Shown piece after piece: positions 28,405-37,640 of a stretch of DNA of 64,000 nt. The DNA comes from Nitrosomonas oligotropha (GTDB lineage: Bacteria > Pseudomonadota > Gammaproteobacteria > Burkholderiales > Nitrosomonadaceae): contig NZ_QRBZ01000023.1 in the NCBI RefSeq assembly GCF_009833085.1, positions 1-64,000 on the forward strand, read 5' to 3'. Below the pieces are notes generated by a model that was not told where the DNA came from, did not search any database, and saw only the letters and a list, made by a program, of their open reading frames with translations. The position numbers and the translations under genes are program-made. The stretch's first letter is position 1; the number at the start of each line of letters is the position of its first letter.

Positions 28405-28710
28405 TCATCCGGCTGCTTGCGCATGACAATTGGAAACCAAACACATACCGCCAAAACCCTTCATTGCCGCGCCGAGTTCATTCAGCACTTTTTGCGCCCT
28501 GTCTTCTTTGCAAGCAAGAATTACCACAATGTTTTCAGCAGGTGTCAGAACATCATCGGGATTGCGGATACCCCGCGATCCGACACCGCCGACATTCTTG
28601 AAAACGGTATAGCCACGCACTTCGGATCTCTCCAGCAATTCCGTCAACTGATCGAGATACTCCGTTCCAATAACGATTTCGAATCTTTTCATTACTATTG
28701 AATCATCCAT
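28405..28710 (-). CDS. PII-like regulatory protein (carboxysome/bicarbonate PII type), 101 aa
   Basis: This is a small trimeric-fold signalling protein of the extended PII superfamily. It starts at ATG 28710 (the frame extends one codon to a TTG; GGGGAAGAG lies upstream). The sequence MKRFEIVIGTEYLDQLTELL forms beta1-alpha1, followed by YTVFKNVGGVGSRGIRNPDD, where classical PII has its T-loop. NIVVILACKEDRAQKVLNEL gives the second half of the ferredoxin-like fold. The classical uridylylation Tyr loop of GlnB is absent. The Gly-rich VGGVGSRG stretch and a Cys pair near the C-terminus (CLVSNC) recall carboxysome-associated CPII and SbtB proteins. It probably senses adenine nucleotides or bicarbonate. 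A small membrane protein gene is encoded upstream on the same strand. Confidence 0.75.
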   Translation of the reverse strand: MDDSIVMKRFEIVIGTEYLDQLTELLERSEVRGYTVFKNVGGVGSRGIRNPDDVLTPAENIVVILACKEDRAQKVLNELGAAMKGFGGMCLVSNCHAQAAG

Positions 28711-28828
28711 CAACTCTTCCCCAAAACACAGATCATTATTAACCCATTACTTGAAAATCAGACGCCCCCCGCAGGCATGTTTCAATGATTTTCCGGTCGC
28801 TATCACGGGGGCGCAATCCATACTGCAT

Positions 28829-29029
28829 TTAACCCGAGCTGTTATCTCTTACAGCTTCAAGATAAACAGGATGACCGGTTTCCAGCTTGGCAACCTGATA
28901 AATCTTGTAGTGCTTCATCGTTGCGGACGGCTCCGTAACCGCAGCCAAGTAAAACGTAATCGTGTAAAGAAGGGTAATTGCATAAACTACAACCAGTTGT
29001 GGTGCTTTTAATAACTCTTTAATTTCCAT
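28829..29029 (-). CDS. Small single-pass membrane protein, 66 aa
   Basis: This is preceded by a strong Shine-Dalgarno (GAGGAAAAA) directly before the ATG. Residues 11-31 (LVVVYAITLLYTITFYLAAV) form one transmembrane helix, preceded by a charged N-terminus (MEIKELLKAP) and followed by a 35-residue soluble tail. I do not recognise a family. It lies 118 nt upstream of the PII-like gene, in the same direction, so the PII-like protein may act on it or on a partner transporter. No transporter gene is present here. Confidence 0.6.
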   Translation of the reverse strand: MEIKELLKAPQLVVVYAITLLYTITFYLAAVTEPSATMKHYKIYQVAKLETGHPVYLEAVRDNSSG

Positions 29030-29362
29030 TTTTTCCTCTTTTAGGACATTTGCCGGTTATTTATACAAATCAGAAAAAAACACATAGCTGACTCGAATAA
29101 ATATCCAGGTTAATAATACGTTCTTTCAGGTTGACAATAAAACTACTCGCTTATCAACCAATCACCCTCAATTGCAGTGACCAAAGAACAAACAAAATAA
29201 GGCTTGATATATAATAGTCATTTAAATGCAATGATAAAAACCCTACTGACTTAAGATACAAATTAAATATCTCACCTTGGAATAGATAATATAGATTGAA
29301 TGTCTCGATGATAAGTCCGATAAAGTGAAACATTTTGTTTCCTAATTAGATACAATAACACG
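29030..29362. promoter_or_regulatory. Divergent AT-rich promoter region with a LysR-type palindrome
   Basis: This 333-bp AT-rich gap separates the small membrane protein gene (minus) from the LysR gene (plus) and must hold both promoters. A perfect 15-bp palindrome GAAACATTTTGTTTC (29327-29341) lies 21 nt before the LysR start. LysR regulators commonly bind such interrupted dyads at divergent promoters and control themselves and the neighbour. No gene was found inside. Confidence 0.4.
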
Positions 29363-30277
29363 ATGCAAGATCTCAATCTTTTCGTTATTTTTGCGCGAGT
29401 GGTAGAAACGGGCAGTTTTGCCGAAGCGGCGCGGCGCATGGACATCTCTCGTTCAGCGGTTAGCAAAGCGGTCGCAAAGCTTGAGAAGGATCTCAGCACC
29501 CGCTTACTGCTCCGCAGCACGCGGCATCTCAGCCTGACGGAATCAGGCGTCGCGCTGTCGGAACATGTGAAACGCATTCTGGAAGAAGCCGAGCACGCCG
29601 AGCGGGCGATCAATAGCCTTCATGACGAGCCGCGCGGAACCCTGAAAGTGAGCACACCAAGCTCATTCGGAACGCGCCATATCGCTCCGGCGCTGCCTTG
29701 TTTTCTCGCGCGCTATCCTGAAATCAAAGTTGATTTGACGATTACCGATCATCCGGGCGATTTGATTGAAGAAGGGTACGACGTGCAAATCCGCGTGACC
29801 AATGAACCTGACCCTAATCTGGTGGCACGCAAGATTGCGCCTGTCCGCCGCATATTGTGCGCAACCCCGCAGTATTTCCAACAACGGGGCATACCCCAAA
29901 CCCCGGCCGATCTGGTGAACCATAACTGTCTCGATTGCGCGCTGTCACCCGAACAGGGTTATTGGCGCTTCGACGGACCGGAAGGCAAAATCAAGGTTCC
30001 GATATCCGGAACCCTGCGGATCAACGATAACGATGCACTCGCGCAAGCAGTGCTGTATGGATTGGGCATTGCCCTGCTGCCTACGTATACGATTGGCATG
30101 GAATTACAAAAAGGGCGGCTGCAAACGGTGTTGCCGGACTACTTATCGGTAGAGCGCCATATTTACGCTTGCTATCCTCCCAGTCGGCATTTACCCATAA
30201 AAATACGCGCCTTTATTAATTTCCTAGCGGAACACGTCGGCGACATGCCTTATTGGGACCGGTCTTTAGTGAAATGA
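29363..30277 (+). CDS. LysR-family transcriptional regulator, 304 aa
   Basis: This is a DNA-binding regulator with an N-terminal winged helix-turn-helix: FVIFARVVETGSFAEAARRM, then DISRSAVSKAVAKLEKDLST and RLLLRSTRHLSLTESG. The C-terminal half is the type-2 periplasmic-binding-like effector domain (about residues 90-295). The HTH and LTESG motifs closely follow the CrgA/DsdC-like subgroup that regulates oxidoreductases and efflux. It is flanked by the small membrane protein gene, divergently transcribed, which may be a target. The effector cannot be deduced. Confidence 0.93.
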   Translation: MQDLNLFVIFARVVETGSFAEAARRMDISRSAVSKAVAKLEKDLSTRLLLRSTRHLSLTESGVALSEHVKRILEEAEHAERAINSLHDEPRGTLKVSTPSSFGTRHIAPALPCFLARYPEIKVDLTITDHPGDLIEEGYDVQIRVTNEPDPNLVARKIAPVRRILCATPQYFQQRGIPQTPADLVNHNCLDCALSPEQGYWRFDGPEGKIKVPISGTLRINDNDALAQAVLYGLGIALLPTYTIGMELQKGRLQTVLPDYLSVERHIYACYPPSRHLPIKIRAFINFLAEHVGDMPYWDRSLVK

Positions 30278-30443
30278 ATATCGTGTCCAATCCAGAACCT
30301 GCCAGTTCCTTTCACTTGCGCTGTTTGCAACATTTATTTTCTTATTTATCTGGAAATATATGATGATTATTTTGACCACCGTCTTGCGACATTGCATAGA
30401 AGATTATTGGACAAAACGTTTTATAAATTACGATAGGTGATCA

Positions 30444-31100
30444 ATGCCAAGACAGCCTTACCTACCTACATATTCAAGATTCAAATACACTATAGGCGCG
30501 CTTGTTGTAAAAGAAAGGCCTGAGTTATGTGCCGTTATCGGGAAGTGCATTTCTCTATGGTCGCATGTAGATAATGAGATGGGAAATTTGCTCGGGATAT
30601 TACTAGGCACAGAAACCGAAGCAGCTCTAGAGGTCTTTCTTACACTTCGGAAAGCAAGCAACCAACGAGAAGCATTGAATGCTGCTGCAAAACACAAGCT
30701 TTCTGGTAAAGAAAAACAAGTTTTTGAGGCCATCTTACAGGTATATAGCTCATTAGAGAATCAGCGTAATGATCTTGCGCATGGCTGCTTTGGTATATGT
30801 CCAGACGACGCAGATATTCTTTTCTGGATTGAGCTTAAACATCACATCCATTTCCAAGTAGAGGTACTTGCAAACGAAGCAAATGGTAAATTTGAAAATG
30901 ATCGTCACGCAAGACTCAAACCCCACCTTTTTGCCTATAGAAAATCAGATCTTGAGTCCCTGTATAGTCAAATGGAAGAATTCTGGCGGATCATATTTTA
31001 CTTTAATGGTTACTTGCGAAACCCAAGCGACCTTGATCGGCAAGCCGAATATCATCGCCTTCAGGCCTTCCAACTAATAAAAAATGCCCTTAAAAAATAA
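30444..31100 (+). CDS. HEPN-like hypothetical protein, 218 aa
   Basis: An all-helical soluble protein with a strong Shine-Dalgarno (AGGTGAT). Near its middle the motif QRNDLAHG (Arg108, His113) fits the R-x4-6-H signature of HEPN nucleases, including the polar residue after Arg. The preceding helix (SLWSHVDNEMGNLLGILLG) and the following aromatic-rich segment (FWRIIFYFNGYLR) fit a four-helix HEPN core. The segment has a lower GC content and different codon use from its neighbours, suggesting acquisition by transfer. Many HEPN proteins are RNases of toxin-antitoxin or defence systems, but no antitoxin-like partner is adjacent. Alternatively the fold may be non-catalytic. Confidence 0.55.
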   Translation: MPRQPYLPTYSRFKYTIGALVVKERPELCAVIGKCISLWSHVDNEMGNLLGILLGTETEAALEVFLTLRKASNQREALNAAAKHKLSGKEKQVFEAILQVYSSLENQRNDLAHGCFGICPDDADILFWIELKHHIHFQVEVLANEANGKFENDRHARLKPHLFAYRKSDLESLYSQMEEFWRIIFYFNGYLRNPSDLDRQAEYHRLQAFQLIKNALKK

Positions 31101-31122
31101 TGAAAAAAATCAGAATAAAAAC

Positions 31123-31473
31123 TCACCGCGCATGAATCAATTGACTCGGCGCAGGTACGGTTGAAGTCATTCTCGGCGCAGTCCAGTGCGTGCTCCAGCG
31201 TACGAACGGCATATCGCGGTTCACCGCGGTATGCGTGGTTGCCGCATACAGGGTGCAATCCACGCTTCTGCCGGTAATTTCATTGGTCCACTCTGCGCGG
31301 ATTTTCTCAGGCGCTAGCGTCGCGACGGTTAAGCGTTCGCATAGCTCGTAGTTGGCTGACCATTGGTTGCGCAATTGCCGCTGCGCAGGGTCGCCGCCGT
31401 AGATCGAATATGAAGTGCAACCGGCCAGCAGCAGGATGGGTACGACGAGCAGTGATTTCATGATGGTGTGCAT
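31123..31473 (-). CDS. Small secreted lipoprotein, 116 aa
   Basis: I take the ATG at 31473 (or 31461). The N-terminus MKSLLVVPILLLAGCTSYSI is a lipoprotein signal with the lipobox LLAGC, so the mature protein is anchored by Cys in the envelope. The rest is short and has paired Cys and Trp residues (YELCERLTVATLAPEKIRAE, RSVDCTLY). I do not recognise a family. It follows a secreted-protein gene by 20 nt on the same strand, so the two likely form an operon. A longer frame reading upstream to 31569 overlaps that gene and lacks a start signal. Confidence 0.65.
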   Translation of the reverse strand: MHTIMKSLLVVPILLLAGCTSYSIYGGDPAQRQLRNQWSANYELCERLTVATLAPEKIRAEWTNEITGRSVDCTLYAATTHTAVNRDMPFVRWSTHWTAPRMTSTVPAPSQLIHAR

Positions 31474-31493
31474 AGGAATATAGTGATCCGTTT

Positions 31494-31883
31494 TTACCAA
31501 ATCTTGGTGGCCGCAAAAGGCACACCATTTGGCAGTGAGCAGACATAATTGGGATTGATCGGGCGGCATGATTTCTGGGTCAGCGTTAATGTCGTCGGTG
31601 AAGTAAAAACGACATCGGTGACGGCATCGATATTATCATTGATTAAGCGAGTCAGCCGCACCGTGCCGTCCTTGATGTCACCCCACGACGCGCCCCAGCG
31701 TCTATTGCCGTCGAAATCGGGCGGATTGAGTCCGACAAAGATCAGTTTGCCGCTATTCTCCGAGGTCATTAAATAGCCCGCTTCCGGCAAGCCATCGATG
31801 GTCCAGATACCGTCGTAGGGACCGGCAGCCTGAGCAAGGCCGACATTCAGGTACAAGAACAACGCGCTGACGATTTTCTTCAT
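31494..31883 (-). CDS. Secreted hypothetical protein, 129 aa
   Basis: It begins MKKIVSALFLYLNVGLAQAA, a typical Sec signal peptide with cleavage after AQA. AAGGAGGG is the Shine-Dalgarno. The mature part is a small beta-rich domain: GPYDGIWTIDGLPEAGYLM, then TLTLTQKSCRPINPNYVCSL with a Cys pair likely joined in the periplasm. The Y-x-G-x-W start recalls small lipocalin- or PLAT-like secreted beta-sandwich domains, but no family can be named. It is probably co-transcribed with the lipoprotein gene that follows. Confidence 0.65.
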   Translation of the reverse strand: MKKIVSALFLYLNVGLAQAAGPYDGIWTIDGLPEAGYLMTSENSGKLIFVGLNPPDFDGNRRWGASWGDIKDGTVRLTRLINDNIDAVTDVVFTSPTTLTLTQKSCRPINPNYVCSLPNGVPFAATKIW

Positions 31884-31952
31884 GTTCCATTTCCCTCCTT
31901 AAGAGATGCTTTTGTTATCTTTTTTAGGATTAAAAACAAAGCCGCACTGACC

Positions 31953-32096
31953 AAGGAAGCTCTGAAAAAGGTAGCGAGCGATGCTCAGGCAAGGCGAAAT
32001 CAAGTGAAAAAGCGCAATTTACAATGAGTAAATGAGCATTTTGAGCTTGATTTCAACGCAGCTTGAACGAGCGCAGTCATTTTTCAGAGCTTCCTT
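31953..32096. mobile_element. MITE-like element, 144 bp, 17-bp terminal inverted repeats
   Basis: The ends are perfect 17-bp inverted repeats: AAGGAAGCTCTGAAAAA at 31953-31969 and its complement TTTTTCAGAGCTTCCTT at 32080-32096. Inside, GAAATCAAG and CTTGATTTC form a second, smaller inverted pair around a non-coding AT-rich core. It has no transposase, so this is either a miniature non-autonomous element of an insertion sequence or a terminator-like repeat family. It is located right at the stop codon of the HerA-like gene: the TAA uses the base pairs of the element's right end. No target duplication could be identified with certainty. Confidence 0.6.
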
Positions 32097-33615
32097 AACG
32101 CCGCTTCTGCCCCAATATCGACCCAAGCAAACCACGGGTAATTTCGCGTGCAATGGACGAACCCACCGAACGGGCGGCGCTTTTTGCAAAAGCATCAAGC
32201 ACGCTTTCCCGCCGCCCGCCACGCTTACCGGTTGAACCCAGCAGCAAATCGCCCAGATCGGCCAGCACGCCCTCGCCCGCAGGTTTGCGCACACTTCCGG
32301 AGCCGCCCGTTTGCGCTGAATGACCCAGCGGTTTTTCAGCACCGCCGCGTGCTTGCAGCAATTCAAAAGCACTTTCGCGGTCGATTTCCTGCTCGTACAC
32401 ACCGGCTACAATCGACGACTGTATCAGTTCGTTGCGTTCGTCCGCCGTAATCGGGCCAATTTGGCTGACCGGCGGCAATATCATGGCGCGCTCGGTCACG
32501 CAGGGCGAACCGTCGGCATCGAGAAACGAAACCAACGCCTCGCCAACGGACAGCTCGAGAATGGCTTGTTTGACATTCAATTTCGGATTGGGCCGCATGG
32601 TTTCGGCAATCGCATTCACCGCTTTCTGATCGCGCGGGGTAAAGGCGCGTAACGCATGCTGCACGCGATTGCCGAGCTGGCTCAGCACTTTCTCGGGAAT
32701 ATCGAAAGGATTCTGCGTGACGAAATAAACGCCGACGCCTTTGGAGCGGATCAACCGCACGACTTGCTCGATTTTCTCCAGCAGCGCGGGCGACGCCATG
32801 CTGAACAACAAATGCGCTTCATCGAAAAAAAACACCAGCTTAGGCTTCTCGCGGTCGCCGGTTTCTGGCAGATTTTCGTACAGCTCGGAAAGCATCCACA
32901 GCAAAAAGGTGCTATACAGCCGCGGTGAGTTCAACAATTTATCGGCGGCCAGAATATTGACGACGCCTTTGCCGTCAATGGTTTGCATCAAGTCATCGAT
33001 ATTCAGCATCGGCTCGCCGAAGAATTTGCCGCCGCCCTGCTTTTCTATTTGCAGCAGACTGCGCTGGATAGCGCCGATCGAAGCGGGCGACACGTTGCCG
33101 TATTGGGTTTTGAACTGATCCGCATTGTCACCGACAAATTGCAGCAAGGCGCGCAAATCCTTCAGATCGAGCAGAAGCAGACCATTATCGTCGGCCACTT
33201 TAAATACCAAAGTGAGCACGCCTTCCTGCGTTTCATTCAGATTCAGCAAGCGCGACAGCAGCAGCGGCCCCATATCGGAAATCGTCGCGCGAATCGGGTG
33301 GCCGTTTTCCTGTAATACATCCCACAACGTCACCGGAAAGCCTTCCCATTGCGGCGCATCCAGATGCAGCATGTCCAAACGGGCTTGCATTTTCGCGAAC
33401 AAGGTTCCGGGCTTGCAGATGCCGGTCAAGTCGCCTTTGATATCCGCCATGAATACCGGCACGCCGATGCTGGAAAAACTTTCCGCCAGCTTTTGCAGCG
33501 TCACCGTCTTGCCGGTGCCGGTCGCGCCGGTAATGCAGCCGTGCCGCGTGGCCATCGCGGGCAACAGCGCCAAATCGGATTGCTTGGTTTTAGCGATAAT
33601 CAAGGGATCAATCAT
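32095..33615 (-). CDS. HerA-type DUF853 ATPase (YjgR-like), 506 aa
   Basis: This is a P-loop ATPase of the HerA/FtsK superfamily. The Walker A motif is GATGTGKT at residues 30-37 and the Walker B region reads [13 protein letters not shown]. The Arg-finger region is near [20 protein letters not shown]. The length of 506 residues matches the family, and the C-terminus [13 protein letters not shown] is typical. The ATG at 33615 was chosen because the longer frame begins with TTG. The function of YjgR is not settled; DNA or membrane translocation is inferred. The stop codon abuts the MITE-like element, but the protein is not truncated. It is divergent from the glucokinase gene. Confidence 0.9.
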   Translation of the reverse strand: MIDPLIIAKTKQSDLALLPAMATRHGCITGATGTGKTVTLQKLAESFSSIGVPVFMADIKGDLTGICKPGTLFAKMQARLDMLHLDAPQWEGFPVTLWDVLQENGHPIRATISDMGPLLLSRLLNLNETQEGVLTLVFKVADDNGLLLLDLKDLRALLQFVGDNADQFKTQYGNVSPASIGAIQRSLLQIEKQGGGKFFGEPMLNIDDLMQTIDGKGVVNILAADKLLNSPRLYSTFLLWMLSELYENLPETGDREKPKLVFFFDEAHLLFSMASPALLEKIEQVVRLIRSKGVGVYFVTQNPFDIPEKVLSQLGNRVQHALRAFTPRDQKAVNAIAETMRPNPKLNVKQAILELSVGEALVSFLDADGSPCVTERAMILPPVSQIGPITADERNELIQSSIVAGVYEQEIDRESAFELLQARGGAEKPLGHSAQTGGSGSVRKPAGEGVLADLGDLLLGSTGKRGGRRESVLDAFAKSAARSVGSSIAREITRGLLGSILGQKRR

Positions 33616-33710
33616 AATGTCTCTCAACTCTCAGTTGGCGTGCAAAAAATGTACTGAAACCACGATTGTAAGTCAAACGGCAGCAAAGGCAATCAAAACA
33701 CGCGCGCGGC

Positions 33711-33760
33711 TGTATACTATCCGCTTGGCTTGTGTACAGGTTTCGAGGATTGATCGGCAC
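33711..33760 (+). promoter_or_regulatory. Putative glk promoter region
   Basis: A -10-like TATACT (33713-33718) lies about 45 nt upstream of the GTG start of glucokinase, and GAGG at about 33745 can serve as Shine-Dalgarno. No good -35 hexamer is seen at the right distance, so the promoter may need an activator. The segment also separates the divergent HerA-like gene. Confidence 0.3.
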
Positions 33761-34762
33761 GTGAACAAACAGCTCATCTACGGCGATATCGGCGGCACCA
33801 AAACCATTCTGCAAATGGCTGAAATTACCGCCGATGGCCAGATCCATGAGCGCTGCACGCAGCGCTACGACAGCACGGCTTTCGCGACTTTCTCCAGTAT
33901 GCTCGAAGCATTCTTCAAGCAGACCGCCGCAGCCAATCCACCCGCAGCGGCCTGCTTTGCCATGGCGGGTCCCATTGCCGGTCAACAGGCCACTCTGACC
34001 AATTTACCCTGGCAGATCGGCAGTGCGGACATCGCGCATGCCTTCTCGATTCCATCGGTGAAACTGATCAATGATTTTGAAGCCGTTGCGCTGGCGGTTG
34101 AAAATTTACCCGGCAGTGATCTGATCACACTGCAAACCGGAAAGCCGCATGCGCAGGCGATGCGTGTCGTATTGGGCGCGGGTACTGGAATGGGGGTGGC
34201 ATGGCTCACCCCGGTAAACAACCGCTACCTTGCATGGCCCACCGAGGCGGGTCATATCGATTTTGCGCCGGTCACTGCGTTGCAGATTGCCTTGTTGGAA
34301 TCGCTGCAACAGCGATTCGGGCATGTGTCGGTGGAGCGTTTGTTATCCGGCGCGGGGCTCACGAATATTTTTAAATTTTTGCAACAGAACGCAGCGGCAT
34401 CTTCAGATTTACCGCCCATCCCGCTGGAAGAAGATAGCGGCGGTACCATCGCTGCGTTGGCGCAAACGCAAAAACATCCGGTTGCGATCCAGGCGCTCGA
34501 ATTATTTGCTGAGATTTATGGCGCGTATGCAGGTAATCTCGCACTGGCTGGTTTATGCCGCGGCGGTGTTTATATCGCGGGTGGCATCGCGCCGAAAATT
34601 ATCGATATACTGAGCGGCGGCGGGTTTATGTATGCCTTTCACGCAAAAGGAAGATTCTCGGCATTGCTGCACGAAATTCCGGTGCATGTCGTCACCAACC
34701 CTGCCATCGGCTTACTGGGGGCACGGCAGGAAGCCCGCCGGTTGCTCGATAACGGCCCGTAA
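33761..34762 (+). CDS. glk: Glucokinase, 333 aa
   Basis: This enzyme phosphorylates glucose to glucose 6-phosphate with ATP, feeding alpha-glucan breakdown products into glycolysis. The GTG start at 33761 gives MNKQLIYGDIGGTKTILQMA, the phosphate-1 motif of the Glk family, and the frame further upstream has no start signal and lies opposite the HerA gene. Further marks are LINDFEAVALAVENLPG, then VVLGAGTGMGVAWL and TEAGHIDFAP (the conserved E-x-G-H substrate motif), and GGVYIAGGIAPKI near the end. The length (333) is close to that of E. coli Glk (321). glgP starts 117 nt downstream, which suggests joint use in glycogen degradation. Confidence 0.92.
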   Translation: MNKQLIYGDIGGTKTILQMAEITADGQIHERCTQRYDSTAFATFSSMLEAFFKQTAAANPPAAACFAMAGPIAGQQATLTNLPWQIGSADIAHAFSIPSVKLINDFEAVALAVENLPGSDLITLQTGKPHAQAMRVVLGAGTGMGVAWLTPVNNRYLAWPTEAGHIDFAPVTALQIALLESLQQRFGHVSVERLLSGAGLTNIFKFLQQNAAASSDLPPIPLEEDSGGTIAALAQTQKHPVAIQALELFAEIYGAYAGNLALAGLCRGGVYIAGGIAPKIIDILSGGGFMYAFHAKGRFSALLHEIPVHVVTNPAIGLLGARQEARRLLDNGP

Positions 34763-34879
34763 ATTCCCTAAAATCCGCACCCAACGTACCGCGCTAGCGG
34801 ATTCCCGCCTGCAAATCCAATCAATTAGCCGGTGCTGGGTGTATCATAGCAACGATCATTCTCAGCAAGGAGAGCCTGC

Positions 34880-37435
34880 ATGTTTCCGCGTACCGCCTTC
34901 ACCATCACCGTTAATCCTAAAATACCCCCGCGTCTGAAGCGCCTGGAAGAGTTGGCCAATAATCTCTGGTACAGCTGGGATCGCGCCACGCGCACGCTGT
35001 TTTCCCGGCTCGATCCGTATTTATGGGAAGCGGTAGGCCATAACCCGAAGGCGTTTCTGAAACGTGTGGACGAATCGGTGTTGCTGAAAGCGACCGAAGA
35101 CCGGGTTTTTCTCGCCACCTACAATAGCATTCTGTCGACGTACGACTCCTACCATGATGCTTCGGCACTGCAAAACAGCAAGGGCGGATTGAACTCGCAA
35201 GATCAGGTGGCTTATTTCTGCTTTGAATTCGGTTTCCACGAAAGCCTGCCGATTTATTCCGGCGGTTTGGGCATTCTCGCCGGTGACCACTGCAAAGCCG
35301 CGAGCGATTTACATTTGCCTTTCGTCGCCATCGGCCTGCTGTACCGCCAAGGGTATTTCTTTCAAACCATCGATAGCAAGGGCAATCAGCAAGTCACCTA
35401 TACCATTTCCGATTTCGAGGATCTGCCCGTCACGCCGGTACTACGTCCGGATGGTTCGGGCTTGCAGATCGAAGTGCCGTTGCTGCACCGGCAAGTGACC
35501 GCAAAAATCTGGCAAGCGAAAATCGGCCACGTCACGCTGTATCTGCTCGATACCGATTTGCCGGAGAATTCGCCGCAAGATCGATACATCACGCACAATC
35601 TATACGGCGGCGACAGAACCATGCGGATCGAGCAGGAAATCATTCTCGGCATGGGCGGTGTGCGCGCATTGCAGGCGCTCGGCATCCAACCGACGGTTTG
35701 GCATATCAACGAAGGACATGCTGCGTTCATGATTCTTGAACGGATTTACAACCGGGTGCAGCAAGGGCTGGATTTTGCCAGCGCCCTGGAAAGCGTCGCA
35801 GTCAATACCGTTTTTACCACGCACACCGCGGTGCCTGCCGGGCATGACTATTTCAACGCGGAAATGATGCAGACCTATTTTGACAATTTTTACCGTGGAT
35901 TGAATATTACACGGGAAGAATTCATGGCACTCGGCCATGTGCCCGGCAGCCCGGATTTCAATATGACAGCGCTGGCGATTCACGGCTCGCGCACGCATAA
36001 CGGCGTCAGCAAGATACACGGCGGCGTGTCGGCGAATATCTGCCGCGATTTGTGGCCGCAGATCGAGCCGGAAGAAAACCCGATGTCGTATATCACCAAC
36101 GGCGTGCATGTGCCGACTTTCCTGGCGCAGGAATGGTCCGATCTGTTCGACCGTTATCTCGGTCATGAATGGCGCAACAAAATGTGCGACACCGAGTATT
36201 GGTCACGCATCGATACGATACCGGATCATTTGTTCTGGAGCGTGCGGCAATCGCTGAAATCGCAAATGTTTTACGGCATCCGTTCGCGCATCACCGAACA
36301 AAACGCCCGGAATCGCGGCTCCGAAGCGCATCTCGACCGGTTGCTGAAGTTTGTCGATCCGATCAACCCGAATGTGTTGACACTGGGCTTCGCGCGCCGC
36401 TTCGCCACCTATAAACGCGCAACGTTGTTATTTGAAAACCTCGACTGGCTGCGGAAAATCATCCTGGATCAGGAACGCCCGGTGCTGTTGCTGTTCGCCG
36501 GAAAAGCGCATCCCGCCGATGTGCCGGGTCAGGACTTAATCCGGCGCATCAGCCAGGTTGCCAACTTTCCCGAGTTTGAGGGACGGCTGCTGTTAGTTGA
36601 AGGGTACGACTTGCGCCTGGCCCGGCGGCTGGTCGCCGGTGTCGACGTCTGGCTGAACAATCCGATTTATCCATTGGAAGCCAGCGGCACCTCGGGCATG
36701 AAAGCGGGTATCAATGGCGCGATCAATCTGAGTGTGCTCGATGGCTGGTGGGGGGAAGGTTACGACGGCAAAAACGGCTGGGCGATCAAACCCGGCCCGG
36801 AAGATATGGAAGGCGTTGTGCGTGATCAGGAAGAAAGCCGCGCATTGTATGAAATCCTCCAAGATCAGGTGATTCCGTTGTATTACAACCACGGCAAGCT
36901 CGGCTATTCGCCGGGCTGGGTCAAAATGGCCAAGCATTCGATGATCTCGCTGCTGCCGCGCTATAACGCGACCCGTATGGTGGATGAATACGTAACCCAA
37001 TTCTACCGCCCGGCCAGCACCAAAGGCGCGCTCTACTCCGCCAATCAATTCACGGAAGCAAAAAATATCGCCGCATGGAAAGCCAAAATCAAACAAGCAT
37101 GGCACGGTGTCACGTTACGCCGGCTGGATGCGCCGTGCGAACGCATCGATTTTGACGAAGCGATGAATTTCAAGGTTGCGGCAAAACTGAACAATCTGGC
37201 GCCTGAGGATGTCGTCATTGAATTATTGATCTGCCGCCAGTTCAAGACCACACGGCTGTGCAATTTCAACCATTTCAAGTTTACCTTTACCGGCATCGAG
37301 GATTCGGACGAGCACTTGTTCGAACTCAAACTGACCCCGGAATTATGCGGCAAGCAGGAGTATTTCATCCGCATTTACCCACATCATCCGCTACTGACTC
37401 ATCCGCTGGAGATGGGGTTGATGGTGTGGTTGTAA
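34880..37435 (+). CDS. glgP: Alpha-glucan (glycogen) phosphorylase, 851 aa
   Basis: This enzyme cleaves terminal alpha-1,4 bonds of glycogen with phosphate to release glucose 1-phosphate. The N-terminal part has the DUF3417-type extension (NNLWYSWDRATRTLFSRLDP) of the short bacterial alpha-glucan phosphorylase family. Catalytic landmarks are FCFEFGFHESLPIYSGGLGI, the NEGHAAFMILERI region, and the pyridoxal-phosphate site EASGTSGMKAGINGA with Lys608 as the Schiff-base lysine. A Shine-Dalgarno AAGGAGAG precedes the ATG. The gene lies just downstream of glk and apart from the main glg cluster at 49-60 kb. A strong hairpin follows the stop. Confidence 0.95.
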   Translation: MFPRTAFTITVNPKIPPRLKRLEELANNLWYSWDRATRTLFSRLDPYLWEAVGHNPKAFLKRVDESVLLKATEDRVFLATYNSILSTYDSYHDASALQNSKGGLNSQDQVAYFCFEFGFHESLPIYSGGLGILAGDHCKAASDLHLPFVAIGLLYRQGYFFQTIDSKGNQQVTYTISDFEDLPVTPVLRPDGSGLQIEVPLLHRQVTAKIWQAKIGHVTLYLLDTDLPENSPQDRYITHNLYGGDRTMRIEQEIILGMGGVRALQALGIQPTVWHINEGHAAFMILERIYNRVQQGLDFASALESVAVNTVFTTHTAVPAGHDYFNAEMMQTYFDNFYRGLNITREEFMALGHVPGSPDFNMTALAIHGSRTHNGVSKIHGGVSANICRDLWPQIEPEENPMSYITNGVHVPTFLAQEWSDLFDRYLGHEWRNKMCDTEYWSRIDTIPDHLFWSVRQSLKSQMFYGIRSRITEQNARNRGSEAHLDRLLKFVDPINPNVLTLGFARRFATYKRATLLFENLDWLRKIILDQERPVLLLFAGKAHPADVPGQDLIRRISQVANFPEFEGRLLLVEGYDLRLARRLVAGVDVWLNNPIYPLEASGTSGMKAGINGAINLSVLDGWWGEGYDGKNGWAIKPGPEDMEGVVRDQEESRALYEILQDQVIPLYYNHGKLGYSPGWVKMAKHSMISLLPRYNATRMVDEYVTQFYRPASTKGALYSANQFTEAKNIAAWKAKIKQAWHGVTLRRLDAPCERIDFDEAMNFKVAAKLNNLAPEDVVIELLICRQFKTTRLCNFNHFKFTFTGIEDSDEHLFELKLTPELCGKQEYFIRIYPHHPLLTHPLEMGLMVWL

Positions 37436-37480
37436 CCGGCCGGAACCGGGATCTCGGAAATCACCCGGTGAATACGATAA

Positions 37481-37509
37481 CCGCTACTCCGGTTGCCCCG
37501 GAGTAGCGG
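37481..37509. terminator. Perfect 12-bp hairpin after glgP
   Basis: CCGCTACTCCGG (37481-37492) pairs perfectly with CCGGAGTAGCGG (37498-37509) around a 5-nt loop, 45 nt after the glgP stop. No T-run follows on either strand, so a Rho-independent terminator is only possible. It may instead protect the 3' end of the mRNA or separate glgP from the porin gene. Confidence 0.45.
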
Positions 37510-37640
37510 CCCGCAATGCAGCGTATTACCTCGTTCGCGGTATCTATTCACCATGAAACCGGTAAAATCAGTTATTATCCCGCCCGGTATTTTCAGGCCG
37601 TCGTAACTCATTAATGAACCTCTATTATCGCCAGTGAAAG

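Noticed and set aside
33125-33760. N-terminal extension of glucokinase by 212 residues
   Set aside because: The frame is open, but it is antisense to the HerA ATPase, lacks a start signal and has no similarity to any Glk N-terminus. The GTG at 33761 with GAGG upstream gives the normal protein.
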